64,000 nt of DNA from Kribbella sp. NBC_00382 (GCF_036067295.1 NZ_CP107954.1:7316001-7380000); one strand, 5' to 3'; shown: positions 1 through 9,130, numbered from the stretch's first letter. The notes: generated by a model not told the origin, from the letters alone. Numbers and translations: made by a program.

Positions 1-807
1 CGGTTCGCCCACGAGGCGGTCGCGGTCGATCGCGACAAGCAGCACGTCTACCTGTCCGAGGACGCCTCCGGCCCGAACGGATCCTTCTACCGCTGGACCG
101 CCCCGGCCGGCTACCGGCTCGGCAAGGACAGCTGGAAGGACCTGCAGGACGTCAACTTCGGCACCCTCGAGGCGATGGCGATCCTCAACGACGACGGCAA
201 GCCGATCCCGGACGTCGCGTACCTGACCTCGGCGCAGCTGCTGCGTCCGTTCCGGGTCGCCTGGGTGCCGGTCCCCGACCGCGACGCCGTCTCGGTCTCC
301 GCCCGCAAGCAGTTCACCGACGGCCAGGTCACCCGCGGCAAGAAGTTCGAGGGCGTCTACGGCACCCACGACGGCGTCTACGTGGTCAACTCGTTCGCCA
401 AGATCGGTACCACCGACATCCCGGCCGACGGTGTCCCGCACGAGGGCATGATCTGGTTCTACAACTACAAGCACCAGACCATCCAACTGGTCACCTACTT
501 CCCGGCCAACCCGGCCGCCGACCAGGGCGCCAAGGCGAAGTACGACGACTTCAACTTCGACGCTCCGGACAACGTGACCGTCACCCCGTGGGGCTCGCTG
601 ATCCTGGCCGAGGACGGCCTGGCCAGCAGCCACGTGCTGAGCTCGGTGCCCGGCGGCCCGACCTACGCGATCGCCCGCAACATGCTCAACGACTCCGAGT
701 TCACCGGCCCGACCTTCTCCGAGGACGGCAAGGTGCTCTTCGTCAACATCCAGACCCCCGGCATCACCCTGGCCATCACCGGCCCCTGGCGCGACTACCT
801 CGGCTGA
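1..807 (+). CDS. PhoX-family (DUF839) protein, C-terminal part
   Basis: The reading frame is open from the first base, so the start lies outside the window; 268 residues are visible. The family contains secreted PhoX-type alkaline phosphatases and related beta-propeller proteins. Visible family traits are HEAVAVDRDKQHVYLSEDAS near the visible start, which precedes a GPNGSFYRW segment, and the C-terminal motif FSEDGKVLFVNIQTPG followed by an ITGPW end. A Tat signal, usual for PhoX, would be in the missing N-terminus. Phosphatase activity cannot be judged because many metal ligands are upstream. The gene converges on the methyltransferase gene, with a palindromic repeat between them. Confidence 0.8.
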   Translation, partial: RFAHEAVAVDRDKQHVYLSEDASGPNGSFYRWTAPAGYRLGKDSWKDLQDVNFGTLEAMAILNDDGKPIPDVAYLTSAQLLRPFRVAWVPVPDRDAVSVSARKQFTDGQVTRGKKFEGVYGTHDGVYVVNSFAKIGTTDIPADGVPHEGMIWFYNYKHQTIQLVTYFPANPAADQGAKAKYDDFNFDAPDNVTVTPWGSLILAEDGLASSHVLSSVPGGPTYAIARNMLNDSEFTGPTFSEDGKVLFVNIQTPGITLAITGPWRDYLG

Positions 808-901
808 TCACCAGCTGAGGTCGAAGCCGGCGGAGTCATCCATCGCGATGCCCCGCCGGCAAGGCCGGCGCGGATTAGGGGCGTCGGCGATTTCGAGGTC
901 A

Positions 902-965
902 GTGGCGGGTTTTGGTGCCGCTGGCGTGAAGCTTGCCGCCAGCGGCCCGAAAACCTGCCAGTGGC
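902..965. repeat. Dispersed palindromic repeat, family 1, copy 1
   Basis: An imperfect inverted repeat of about 60 bp with arms GGTTTTGGTGCCGCTGGCG and CGCCAGCGGCCCGAAAACC around a 9-10 base loop. A second copy, in the opposite orientation and differing at only a handful of positions, lies at 20226-20287. Both copies sit between convergent 3' ends. The copy could act as a bidirectional terminator, but conservation of the flanks suggests a dispersed genomic repeat. Confidence 0.75.
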
Positions 966-979
966 TGGGACTCTCGCTG

Positions 980-1729
980 TCAGGCCGGTTTGCGGGAGAT
1001 GACGAAGACGTGCCGCAACTCGTCGGGCACCTCGTCGAGTGGGGTGAGCAGGTCGTCCTGGGCGGCCAGGTAGGTATCGACCCAGCCCGCGTCGGCAACC
1101 AGCTTCAGCAGATGATCGACCGGTACGACGATGTTGGTCATCGTGGTTTCGAACCGGTCGTACCGGCCGTCCTCGGCCCGGACGACTCCGGAGATGCGGT
1201 AGAAGCCGACGCCGGCGCTCTCGTTCAGCGCGCCGCGGAACAGCAGCATCGCCTCTTCGGTGTCGCGGATCTGGACCGTGTTCATCCCGCGCAGTCCCGC
1301 GACGGTGGCGATGTCGAAGGCGAACAACCCGCCTGGTGCGACGGCGTTGTACACACACTGCAGGTAGGCCGCGATCCGGTCCAGGTCCGGCAGGTGGTTC
1401 GGGATGTCGTAGGTCGACACAGCGACCGGGAACTGCACGTCGACGGTGAAGTCCGCCGCATCCCCCTCGATCAGCACCGCATCATCGCCGAGCCTCTCCC
1501 TGGCCCGGGCGAGCATGGCCGGCGACATGTCCAGGCCGGTCACCGCTAAGCCTGCCTGCATCAAATGCTCAGCCACGATCCCAGTGCCGCAACCGACGTC
1601 GAGTACGCGGCGGGCCTCGGGAGTCAACGACTGCAGCAGTTTCAGCAGCGACTGCGCGGACTTGGCCGGGTACGGGCGCCAGAACTGGTCGTAGGCCTGG
1701 GCGAATCCTTCGACGTATCCCTCACTCAT
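980..1729 (-). CDS. Class I SAM-dependent methyltransferase
   Basis: A 249-residue Rossmann-fold methyltransferase. Motif I, VLDVGCGTG, is near residues 42-50, followed by the acidic strand end GLDMSP and a post-I GDAADF segment. The substrate cannot be read from sequence; the family includes small-molecule methylases. The start ATG overlaps the 3' end of the MFS gene by 8 bp, so the two are very probably co-translated as the last members of a three-gene leftward operon (lyase-like enzyme, exporter, methyltransferase). That grouping hints at modification and export of a small amine or amino-acid derivative, but this is inference. Confidence 0.85.
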   Translation of the reverse strand: MSEGYVEGFAQAYDQFWRPYPAKSAQSLLKLLQSLTPEARRVLDVGCGTGIVAEHLMQAGLAVTGLDMSPAMLARARERLGDDAVLIEGDAADFTVDVQFPVAVSTYDIPNHLPDLDRIAAYLQCVYNAVAPGGLFAFDIATVAGLRGMNTVQIRDTEEAMLLFRGALNESAGVGFYRISGVVRAEDGRYDRFETTMTNIVVPVDHLLKLVADAGWVDTYLAAQDDLLTPLDEVPDELRHVFVISRKPA

Positions 1730-2930
1730 GGGCGGACTCCAAGGTCTTGTCGGGGAGGTGAAGCCGGACGGCCGGGTTGGCGAGCGCGCCCGCCGCGGCC
1801 ACGATCATCAGGCCGCCGAAGAGCAACAGTCCGGTCGCCGGTCCCAGGCCGGTGGCAGCCAGACCGGCGACGACCGCTGCGACGGGTTTCAGCGAGAGGG
1901 CGAACAAGTACTCGTACGAACTGACCCGCGACAACGCGTCGGCGGGGACCTCGGTCTGCATGATGGTGTCCCACAGAACGCCGAAGACATCCGTCGCGAT
2001 GCCCGCGCAGATCGCCGCGCCGACGATGACCGGCAACGGCGCCCGGAAGCCGAGAGCCAGCAGCGGAAGCGCCAGCAGCAAGGCGAACAGCAACGACGTC
2101 GGCAAGGGACGCGCCGGCTTGAACCTGATCGCCACCACGACACCGGCCAGCATCCCGACCGCGTAGCCGGCCAGTACCAGCGACCAGGCCAACGCACCGC
2201 CGAGCCGGTCCTTGGCCAGCGCCGGACCGAGCACACCGAAGGAGGCCGTCGATGCGGCGTTGATCAGTCCGGCCGCCGCGACGGTGGTCCACAACCAGGA
2301 CCGGCTCGCGAACTCACGCCAGCCCACCCGCAGGTCGCCCACCAGATCACGGCGCCCGGCGCGGACCGTACCGGGCAACCGGAGCGCGCTCAGCAGCCCG
2401 GCCGCGACGAGATAGGTGGCCGCGTCGACCGCGAGCGCGACGCCGGGTCCGAGCCACGCGACGGTTGCCCCGGCCGCGACCACGCCGGCGATGCGAGCCG
2501 AGTTCGTGCCCAACCTGAGCCGCCCGTTGGCGCTTTGCAGCGAGTCGGCCGGCACCAGGTCAGCCACCGTTCCGGTCAGCGACGGCAGTAGCAGGGCGGA
2601 GGCTGCTCCGGCGACGAAGGCAGCAGCGCACAATCCGAGGATCGGTGCGTGCCCGGTCAGCAGCATGGTCGCCAACGCGGCATAGGCGATGCCCGACACG
2701 AGTTCGGCCAGGACGAGCACGCGGTACCTGGGGAATCGGTCGCCGATCACACCGCCCAGCAGGAGCAACGCCAACTGGGGAACGCTTTGCGCAGCCAGTA
2801 CTACGCCCAGCGTCGCCGGCGTGGTACCGGGCAGCGAGAGAACTCCGAACGCGAGCGCGATCGGCCCGAACGAGTTGCCGAGCACGGACACCGTTCGCGC
2901 GCTGAGGAAGAGCCAGAACCGCGTCGGCAC
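1722..2930 (-). CDS. MFS transporter (MFS_3 / EntS-like)
   Basis: A 402-residue integral membrane protein with about 12 hydrophobic segments. The loop after the second helix has GGVIGDRFPRYRVL, the usual MFS motif A region (GxxxDRxxR). The overall pattern resembles the MFS_3 or enterobactin-exporter-like branch, i.e. a drug or metabolite exporter. The start is GTG, 3 bp after the stop of the upstream lyase-like gene. The 3' end overlaps the methyltransferase start by 8 bp. Substrate unknown. Confidence 0.85.
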   Translation of the reverse strand: MPTRFWLFLSARTVSVLGNSFGPIALAFGVLSLPGTTPATLGVVLAAQSVPQLALLLLGGVIGDRFPRYRVLVLAELVSGIAYAALATMLLTGHAPILGLCAAAFVAGAASALLLPSLTGTVADLVPADSLQSANGRLRLGTNSARIAGVVAAGATVAWLGPGVALAVDAATYLVAAGLLSALRLPGTVRAGRRDLVGDLRVGWREFASRSWLWTTVAAAGLINAASTASFGVLGPALAKDRLGGALAWSLVLAGYAVGMLAGVVVAIRFKPARPLPTSLLFALLLALPLLALGFRAPLPVIVGAAICAGIATDVFGVLWDTIMQTEVPADALSRVSSYEYLFALSLKPVAAVVAGLAATGLGPATGLLLFGGLMIVAAAGALANPAVRLHLPDKTLESAHE

Positions 2931-2933
2931 CGG

Positions 2934-3869
2934 CTACTCGCGATCAGGTCTGCCGCGCGGCAGCCATCGGTCGACCACTGTGTCACCGTCGAGCACGGTG
3001 AGCTCGACCTTGGCACGCATCAGGTTCTTGGCCAGCGGGCAGACGTGGCCGGGCAGCAGCCGGTCGTTCAACGGCACCGACACCACCTCAGGAGCCCAAG
3101 GCTGGCCGCAGGCGGTCAACAGATCCGGGCGATCGCTCGCCACGCTGATGGCGACCTCCTTCAGCTCGCACGCGCCCGCTGCAGCCAGTCCGCCGTCCAA
3201 CGTCGCGTAGGCGCCGGCGACGATCTCGGTGATGCCGTCGACGAGGAGCGCGCCCGCGGCGGTCGGAGTACCACCCGCGCTCACCACCGGGCAGTCGATG
3301 CCGTCAGCCTTGATCGACTCGGCGACCTCGACCAACTGCTCGGCGTGACGTTGCCCGAGCGCCGCGAAGTCGACGATGTCCTGCGGTGTTTCGGGCCCCT
3401 GGTAGCCGGTCACCCCGTCCAGCCGCACGCCCGGAGTGGCCGCAACCAAACGGGCCAGCGGGAGGACATCAGCTACCGGTGTGTGCCGCAGGTCGATCCG
3501 CGCGCCAACCTGTACTCCGGCGGCGGCAGCCACTCGTCCGAGCCCCGTGATCGTCTCCGCGGTGTCGACGTGGACAGCGAAGTACTCGAGTTCACGGGCG
3601 GCATCGACGTACAGGGGCCAGCGCCACGGCTCCTGCCAGGGCCACGCCACCACAACGTCGGTCACTCCCGCCTTAGCCAGGTCGAGAGCGGCCTGCGCGG
3701 AGTGGACGGCAATACCCACGGCACCGGCCGCAAACTGCCGCACTGCCAGCTCGGTGGTGCGATGTGCCTTGAAGTGCGCTCTGGTCACGCGGCCGGCGGC
3801 CGCCACCTGGTGGTGGAAGCGCTGCAGGTTCTGATCGAGCTGCTGGATGTCGACGGAGACGGCGGGCAT
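2934..3869 (-). CDS. D-threonine aldolase / D-serine dehydratase-like PLP enzyme
   Basis: About 311 residues with an alanine-racemase-like N-terminal barrel and a C-terminal D-serine-dehydratase-like domain. The segment RAHFKAHRT near the N-terminus corresponds to the usual RPHxKTHK; its Lys should form the Schiff base with PLP. Near the C-terminus, LLPGHVCPLAKN carries the His and Cys that bind the divalent metal in this family. The ATG at 3869 is preferred because GAGGA lies just upstream; an in-frame start at 3941 would add 24 residues unlike the family. Members cleave or dehydrate D-3-hydroxy amino acids; the exact substrate is not predictable. First gene of the operon with the exporter and methyltransferase. 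Confidence 0.75.
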   Translation of the reverse strand: MPAVSVDIQQLDQNLQRFHHQVAAAGRVTRAHFKAHRTTELAVRQFAAGAVGIAVHSAQAALDLAKAGVTDVVVAWPWQEPWRWPLYVDAARELEYFAVHVDTAETITGLGRVAAAAGVQVGARIDLRHTPVADVLPLARLVAATPGVRLDGVTGYQGPETPQDIVDFAALGQRHAEQLVEVAESIKADGIDCPVVSAGGTPTAAGALLVDGITEIVAGAYATLDGGLAAAGACELKEVAISVASDRPDLLTACGQPWAPEVVSVPLNDRLLPGHVCPLAKNLMRAKVELTVLDGDTVVDRWLPRGRPDRE

Positions 3870-4084
3870 CGGTCCTCGCACGGTCGACCGGTACCAACGG
3901 ATACCGGGTGCCTTGACGACTGCGCCCGGGGCCGGAGCCACCGGGCGCAGCGCCCTGCTTCAGGGTCCAGCGACGGGTCAGCTCTCTTCTGGCGGCTCGA
4001 TGCAGCGCATGACGCCCCCCTCCCTGTGGTCCGAGTCGGAGGCTCGGAGTCTAGGTCAGCCGTTCACCGCCCGTAAGGCCTTGA

Positions 4085-5446
4085 TCACGGCAAATTCTGA
4101 GCAGTTTTCGCCGTACCGCGGTCAGCGGCTTTCCTCGGCAGGTCCTCGGCCAGGAACGCGTCTCGCGGGTGCTGGACCGAGGCGAGCGAGACGATGTCGC
4201 GACCGAACAGGAAGCCGGTCAGCCAGATCGCGGCCACCCGGATCTTGCGTTCCCAGGTCGGCACCGCGAGCACGTGGTAGCCGCGGTGCATCAGCCAGGC
4301 GGGCAGACCCTTGATCACCAGGCGGCGGTACTGGAAGATGCCGCGGCCGAGTCCGAGGGTGGCGACCGAGCCGAGGCTGTGGTGCACGTAGTTCTTGGGC
4401 TCGCGGCCGCGGAGTACGGCGATGATGTTCTTCGCCAGCAGCTTGCCCTGCCGTACCGCGTGCTGCGCGTTCGGCACCGTGAGAGCGCCCGGGATCTCCG
4501 ACGCCAGGTCGGGAACCGCTGCGTCGTCGCCGGCACCCCACGCGTCCGGAATCACCTCGTCCTTCGTACCGACGCGAAGGTCGGCCCGCACGCTGAGCAG
4601 GCCACGCGCGTCGATCGGCAGGTCGGTGTGGCTGCGGACCATCGGGTTCGCGGCGTTGCCGGCCGTCCACACCATCAGCTCGGTGTCGAACTCCTCGCCG
4701 GTCGACAGCACCACATGACCGTCGGTGGCCGAGACGATCTGGCTGTTCAGGTGGACGTGCCCGCCACGCTTCTCCAGCGACCGCACCACCCACTGTCCTG
4801 GTACGTCAGTGACCTCGGGCAGGATCCGGCCCGCCGCCTCGATCAGATGGAACTGCAGCTCGCTCGCGTCCAGCTGGGGATACGACTTCAGCAAAGAGGT
4901 TGCCAGCGACAACAATTCGCCGAAGCCCTCGACGCCGGAGAAGCCACCACCGACGAACGTCACGGTGAGCAGCCGGCTGCGGAGCGGACCGGGCTCGAGG
5001 ACAGCGGCCTGGTCGAAGGCGGTCAGCAGCCGGTCACGGATCGCCACCGCTTCCTCGACGTGCTTCATGCCGATCGCCTGCTCGGCCACGCCCGGGATCG
5101 CCAGCTTGCGCGTGACGGCGCCGGCGGTGACCACGATGATGTCGTAGTTCAGCTCTACGTCGGGCCCGAGCGACGGCCGGACGGTCACCGTCTTGTGCCG
5201 ATGGCAGATCGCGGTGACCGTGCCCGCCAGGATCCTGGTCCGCTTGAGATGCCGCCGCAGCGACACCGCCGCGTGCCGGGCCTCGATCGACCCGGCCACC
5301 ACCTCGGGCAGGAACGGTTGGTAGGTCATGTAGGGACGCGGATCGACCAGTACGATCTCCGCCTCACCCCGCCGGAGCTTCTTCTCCAGCTTCCAGGCCG
5401 TGTAGAAGCCGGCGTACCCGCCACCAACCACCAGGATCGTGCGCAC
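4085..5446 (-). CDS. ndh: Type II NADH dehydrogenase (NDH-2)
   Basis: A 453-residue FAD-dependent NADH:quinone oxidoreductase, non-proton-pumping and membrane-peripheral. The FAD-binding motif VVGGGYAGF opens the protein. A second dinucleotide motif, TVTFVGGGFSGVEG, binds NADH near residue 165. The later AWGAGDDAAVPD is the conserved FAD-contacting segment. The C-terminal third carries the hydrophobic and amphipathic stretch used for membrane attachment (AAIWLTGFLFGRD). The start is GTG with GAGGAC five bases upstream. A TGTCACA-N16-GGTCTTT element upstream (5477-5506) suggests control by an ECF sigma factor. Possibly one of several NDH-2 genes in the genome. Confidence 0.88.
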   Translation of the reverse strand: MRTILVVGGGYAGFYTAWKLEKKLRRGEAEIVLVDPRPYMTYQPFLPEVVAGSIEARHAAVSLRRHLKRTRILAGTVTAICHRHKTVTVRPSLGPDVELNYDIIVVTAGAVTRKLAIPGVAEQAIGMKHVEEAVAIRDRLLTAFDQAAVLEPGPLRSRLLTVTFVGGGFSGVEGFGELLSLATSLLKSYPQLDASELQFHLIEAAGRILPEVTDVPGQWVVRSLEKRGGHVHLNSQIVSATDGHVVLSTGEEFDTELMVWTAGNAANPMVRSHTDLPIDARGLLSVRADLRVGTKDEVIPDAWGAGDDAAVPDLASEIPGALTVPNAQHAVRQGKLLAKNIIAVLRGREPKNYVHHSLGSVATLGLGRGIFQYRRLVIKGLPAWLMHRGYHVLAVPTWERKIRVAAIWLTGFLFGRDIVSLASVQHPRDAFLAEDLPRKAADRGTAKTAQNLP

Positions 5447-5476
5447 GTTGTCCTCGACTCTCTAGGTCTCTCTAGT

Positions 5477-5506
5477 AAAGACCAGATAGCCCTCCTGGAT
5501 GTGACA
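5477..5506 (-). promoter_or_regulatory. ECF-type promoter before ndh
   Basis: On the minus strand TGTCACA (5506-5500) is followed after exactly 16 bases by GGTCTTT (5483-5477), about 30 bases before the GTG of the NADH dehydrogenase. It shares the -35 and spacer with three better copies at 6570-6599, 10667-10696 and 33332-33361. Its -10 is the most divergent of the four. Confidence 0.55.
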
Positions 5507-5516
5507 GCGCAATGGG

Positions 5517-6563
5517 TCAGGCGCGGAGTTCTGGCTCGACGTATTCGAAGGTCGGTCCGGCGGTGTATCCCTCGGCATCGGGCATCGCCATCAGGGCCTG
5601 GGCCTTGCCCTTGAGCTGGTACATCATGCCGGTCGCCGTGCGGAGCAAGGACGGTTCGCCGTTGGTTGCCTGCTCCAGGAGTTGCAGCAGGTTGCAGTAG
5701 ATCCCGTTGAACTCCTCCTGCGCCTGCCGGATCGGGCTGTCCAGGCCGTGGTCGGCCAGTCGTGAGTTGGGGCGTACGGGCTGTACGCCGGTGTAGTCGA
5801 CCGCGACCGGCTCGCCCGTCGGGCCGGACTCGGGCGTGTCACCGCGCTGGTACCGCCGCCCGAGCTTGAGCTCCTGGAATCGGAAGTAGTGCGCGACCTC
5901 GTCCCGATCGCGGTGGAAGATGTCGTGGTCGCCGTCCCAGACCTCGCCCCGCGACGTGCCCTCGCCCTGCTCGACAATCTCCTCGAGCGCGGCTAGGGCC
6001 GACTCGAGATCGGTGACCGGGTTCAGTGCGCCGGCGCTGTGCCCGAAGTGATCCGCGGTCAGCTGCCGCGCCGGATCACCGGTGAAGACCTTCTCCTCGC
6101 CGAATTGGTCGCACAGCTCGCGCAACCCCAGTTCGATCGCGTCGTAGAACTGCCCGATCGTCTCGTACTGATCCCCCTCGGCCGGCCCACCGTGCGGCGC
6201 CGGCAGCTCCAGCCGGAGGAACATCTCGATCGCCTCCGGCCCGAACGGAACCAGCGACAACTCCAGCGCCGGGGCAGCGTGCGGCAGCCGCCGTGGATGG
6301 CGGGGCAGCATCTCGCGCGTGTCCAACTGCGGGTGACCACCGACGGCGTTGAGCAGGTTCGCCGCGAGCGCGAGGTGGATCATCTCCTCGACGAAGACGC
6401 TGCTCACCACCTGGACCGCGTCCGGGTTCTTGTTCTCGTCGAGCGAGTACAAAGCAGTCATGTACGGCGGTAGCGTCGCGTGCTCCAGCTCGACCGCCCA
6501 CTGCAGATGCTGGCGAAGGCTCTCCAGCGTGTCGATCCGGGCTCCTGCGGAGACATCATTCAT
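5517..6563 (-). CDS. Ferritin-like domain protein (VioB/RebD-type iminophenyl-pyruvate dimer synthase fold)
   Basis: A 348-residue protein. The N-terminal half matches the ferritin-like domain seen in the iminophenyl-pyruvate dimer synthase family (VioB, RebD) and in many uncharacterised actinobacterial proteins. The candidate di-iron or mono-iron ligands are visible in helix pairs: ELEH at residues 25-28 and EEMIHL at residues 59-64, with a later EVAHYFRFQELKLG. No bisindole-pathway gene is nearby, so chromopyrrolate synthesis is unlikely; an oxidative-stress or oxidase role is only a guess. An ECF-type promoter ends six bases before the ATG, implying a leaderless or nearly leaderless mRNA. 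Confidence 0.75.
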   Translation of the reverse strand: MNDVSAGARIDTLESLRQHLQWAVELEHATLPPYMTALYSLDENKNPDAVQVVSSVFVEEMIHLALAANLLNAVGGHPQLDTREMLPRHPRRLPHAAPALELSLVPFGPEAIEMFLRLELPAPHGGPAEGDQYETIGQFYDAIELGLRELCDQFGEEKVFTGDPARQLTADHFGHSAGALNPVTDLESALAALEEIVEQGEGTSRGEVWDGDHDIFHRDRDEVAHYFRFQELKLGRRYQRGDTPESGPTGEPVAVDYTGVQPVRPNSRLADHGLDSPIRQAQEEFNGIYCNLLQLLEQATNGEPSLLRTATGMMYQLKGKAQALMAMPDAEGYTAGPTFEYVEPELRA

Positions 6564-6569
6564 GGAAAC

Positions 6570-6599
6570 TTAGACAGAGCAGCCGCACCGGCTGTGACA
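6570..6599 (-). promoter_or_regulatory. ECF-type promoter, ferritin-like gene
   Basis: On the minus strand TGTCACA (6599-6593), 16-base spacer, TGTCTAA (6576-6570). The predicted transcription start falls at or next to the ATG at 6563, so the transcript should be leaderless. It matches the three other copies in the window and resembles the SigJ/ECF41 consensus as I know it. Confidence 0.75.
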
Positions 6600-6601
6600 G
6601 C

Positions 6602-9130
6602 TCAGCGGGGAGCGCAGACCGCTGTCGTGTTGCTGGGGTGTGCGTTCAGGAGGGGGCGGGCGCGGTGGCGGCCGTAGTTGAATTCGAGCCAGTCGTCGTT
6701 GCTGGTCTCGTGGCCTTTGAGGGCGCAGTTGGCATCCTGGGCGGGGAGTTTGGCGAGGACGGGGACGGCGTCGTCTGAGAGGCCTTGTAGGAAGACCCAG
6801 TCGACCTTTCCGGTGGCGGTGTAGCGGTCGACGTTGTGCTGGGCGATCCAGGCGTCGGGGTTGATCGCGGCCAGGCCGAGCAAGAGGGTGGCGCCGCTGA
6901 GGAGGGCCGCTCGGGGTAGCCAGGTTGCCTTGAGGGTTATGCCGGTCACGATCACACCGACCACGAGCAGGCCGAGCCAGCCTTCGAAAACGTCCACCAG
7001 CAAGCGTAGTTGGGTGAAGCCGTAGGCCTCTTGGTAGAGGTGCATGCGGTAGAGGGCGGAGGCGACGACGACCAGGGTCAGCACGCAGAGTACGCCGAGG
7101 GAGCCGCGCAACCAGAGGACGTCGGCGGGCGTAGTACGGGGTGCTTTGCGGGCTGCTGCCCAGACGACGAGCAGGGTGAGGGCGGTGGCGACGGTGAGTT
7201 GGCCGAAGCCTTGGTGCACGTACTCCGCGTAGGTGAGGCCGGTGATGCGTTCGACGTACTCATGGCCGCCGAAGCTCGCCGTTGCCTGGGCGATGAGGAA
7301 GACGAGGAAGACGGCGTCGACGAGCAGTACCGGCGCCAGCCACTCGTAGCGGCGGGCGACCGGACGTACGGGGCGGGTGGCGGTCTCGACCTTCGGTGGG
7401 TTCAGGCCCAGGTACGTCGCTGCCAGCACGATGCCGCCGATGAAGACGGTCAGGAAAGCCCGCAGGACAAAGGAATCGAGGTTCAGGTCCGGGATGATCG
7501 CGCCCGCCCACTTCTTGAAGAGCGCGTCGGCGGACGCGAACAAGAGCCCGAAGATGAGGACGCCGAGGACGGACCAGATGACGGTACGTACCGCCGCCGC
7601 GCTCTTGCGCAGGCTGGTGACGGCTTGCAGGGAACGTCCGAGCCAGGGCAGGCCGCGCAGTCCGGCCAGCGGCAGCGAGATGCCGGCCAGGATGAACGCG
7701 GGCGTGCTCCGGCCGTTGACGAGCCCGGCCACGCAGAGCACGCCGCTGGCCAGGATGGAGAGGATCACGATCCACTCGGCGTCGCGGACGACGGTGGTGA
7801 GTGCCAGGAGCGCACAGAGCACCGCGCAGGCCTGGGTGAAGCGCGAGCGGCGGTTGGCGGCGAAGGTCAGGATCACGCCGCCGGCGGCGAGGATGACGAT
7901 GGCATACCCGATGCCCATGTCGCGGAACGGCAGGACGATCCCGGCCAACAGCCCCGCCGCAAGGCTGTAGAGCACGGCCCGCACGTTGCCGGGAATCCGC
8001 GCATCAGGCCAGAACTTCCCGAACAACGCATCCATCGGAGACTCAGGCCCGGGGGGCGCTGCAGGTGTAGGAGTGATGACCGGTTGGGACATGACGGGCT
8101 CCTCGGCCTTGGTCGAGATCTGACGATGTTCTAGTGGTTTACGCGGGAGGTCGACGCGGACTCGGGCGCCGGTGGTCTCTGATTCGACGAAGTGGATGGT
8201 GCCGCCGTGGAGGTCGGTGACCCAGCGGGCGATGGCGAGGCCCAGGCCGGTACCGCCGCCGCCCTCGGTCTCGGCCAGCGTGCCGAAGCGTTCGAAGACG
8301 CGGTCCCGATCGGCGACCGGGATACCCGGTCCTTCGTCGGTGACCTCCAACCGCCAACCCTCGGCGGTCGCGAGCGCCACCAGCCGGACTACTCCACCGG
8401 CCGGACTGTGCCGGGACGCGTTGTCGAGCAGGTTCGCGACCAGTTGATGCAGCCGAGACAGATCGGCCGGCACCGTGAGCCAGGTCGGCGTGACGCTCAC
8501 GTCGTACCGGACCTCGCGACCCGAGACCTTCGCCTCCGCCACGGCCTGCTCCAGCAACTCCCCCACCGCGACTTCGGTGGTCGACAGCTTGGCCTTGCCC
8601 GCGTCGACCCGGGCGAGGTCGAGCAGATCGGAGGCGAGCGCGGCCAGCCGCTCGGCCTGGTCGAGCGCAGTACGGAGGGCGACCGGATCCGGCTCAGCCA
8701 CGCCGTCGACCAGGTTCTCCAGTACTGCGCACAGCGCCGCGAGCGGAGTACGGAGCTCGTGACTCACATTCGCCACCAGCTCGCGGCGCTGCCGGTCGAC
8801 GGCTGAGAGGTCCTCGGCCATTCGGTTGAACGCCCGAGCCAACTCCCCCACTTCATCGCTCGAAGTCGCCGTCACCCGGGCGGAGTAGTCGCCGCGAGCC
8901 ATCCCCCGAGCCGCCGCGGTCATCTCCCGCAGCGGCGAAGTCATCCCGACCGCCAGCAACTGAGTCACCCCGAGCGCCAGGGCGACCGTCACCGGAACCG
9001 TTAGCCAGAAGGGCACGCCGCCGACAGCACCGGTCGCCGCGAGGATCGACGCCACGGTGACGCTGACCGCGACGAGCAGCCCGAGCTTGACCTTGACCGA
9101 CGTGACCTGGTTGAGGATCGGCGAGCTCAT
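6602..9130 (-). CDS. Sensor histidine kinase fused to DUF4173/DUF4153-type membrane domain
   Basis: An 842-residue fusion. Residues 1-360 are a complete kinase: two transmembrane helices (about 15-62), a HAMP region, a phospho-acceptor His at 124 in NVSHELRTPL, an N box NLLDNASRHS, then DEGPGIP and GGTGLGLAI. After DLPRKPLEHR the frame stays open into a C-terminal module of about 490 residues with some ten membrane segments, resembling DUF4173/DUF4153 proteins. An internal ATG at 8092 is preceded by GAGGAG at good spacing, so the membrane module may also be made alone. The start at 9130 overlaps the response regulator stop (ATGA), so the kinase follows its cognate regulator in one operon. The signal sensed is unknown. 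Confidence 0.85.
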   Translation of the reverse strand: MSSPILNQVTSVKVKLGLLVAVSVTVASILAATGAVGGVPFWLTVPVTVALALGVTQLLAVGMTSPLREMTAAARGMARGDYSARVTATSSDEVGELARAFNRMAEDLSAVDRQRRELVANVSHELRTPLAALCAVLENLVDGVAEPDPVALRTALDQAERLAALASDLLDLARVDAGKAKLSTTEVAVGELLEQAVAEAKVSGREVRYDVSVTPTWLTVPADLSRLHQLVANLLDNASRHSPAGGVVRLVALATAEGWRLEVTDEGPGIPVADRDRVFERFGTLAETEGGGGTGLGLAIARWVTDLHGGTIHFVESETTGARVRVDLPRKPLEHRQISTKAEEPVMSQPVITPTPAAPPGPESPMDALFGKFWPDARIPGNVRAVLYSLAAGLLAGIVLPFRDMGIGYAIVILAAGGVILTFAANRRSRFTQACAVLCALLALTTVVRDAEWIVILSILASGVLCVAGLVNGRSTPAFILAGISLPLAGLRGLPWLGRSLQAVTSLRKSAAAVRTVIWSVLGVLIFGLLFASADALFKKWAGAIIPDLNLDSFVLRAFLTVFIGGIVLAATYLGLNPPKVETATRPVRPVARRYEWLAPVLLVDAVFLVFLIAQATASFGGHEYVERITGLTYAEYVHQGFGQLTVATALTLLVVWAAARKAPRTTPADVLWLRGSLGVLCVLTLVVVASALYRMHLYQEAYGFTQLRLLVDVFEGWLGLLVVGVIVTGITLKATWLPRAALLSGATLLLGLAAINPDAWIAQHNVDRYTATGKVDWVFLQGLSDDAVPVLAKLPAQDANCALKGHETSNDDWLEFNYGRHRARPLLNAHPSNTTAVCAPR

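Noticed and set aside
795..1358. Long shadow frames on both strands over the methyltransferase gene and similar long frames opposite other genes (for example 20214-24650 and 25891-28641 on the plus strand).
   Set aside because: They lie antisense to or out of frame with genes that have clear motifs. Long stop-free antisense frames are expected at this GC content.
5517..6563. Bisindole (violacein/rebeccamycin) pathway because of the VioB/RebD-like ferritin domain.
   Set aside because: No tryptophan oxidase, monooxygenase or other pathway gene is nearby, and the domain is widespread in proteins of unknown role.
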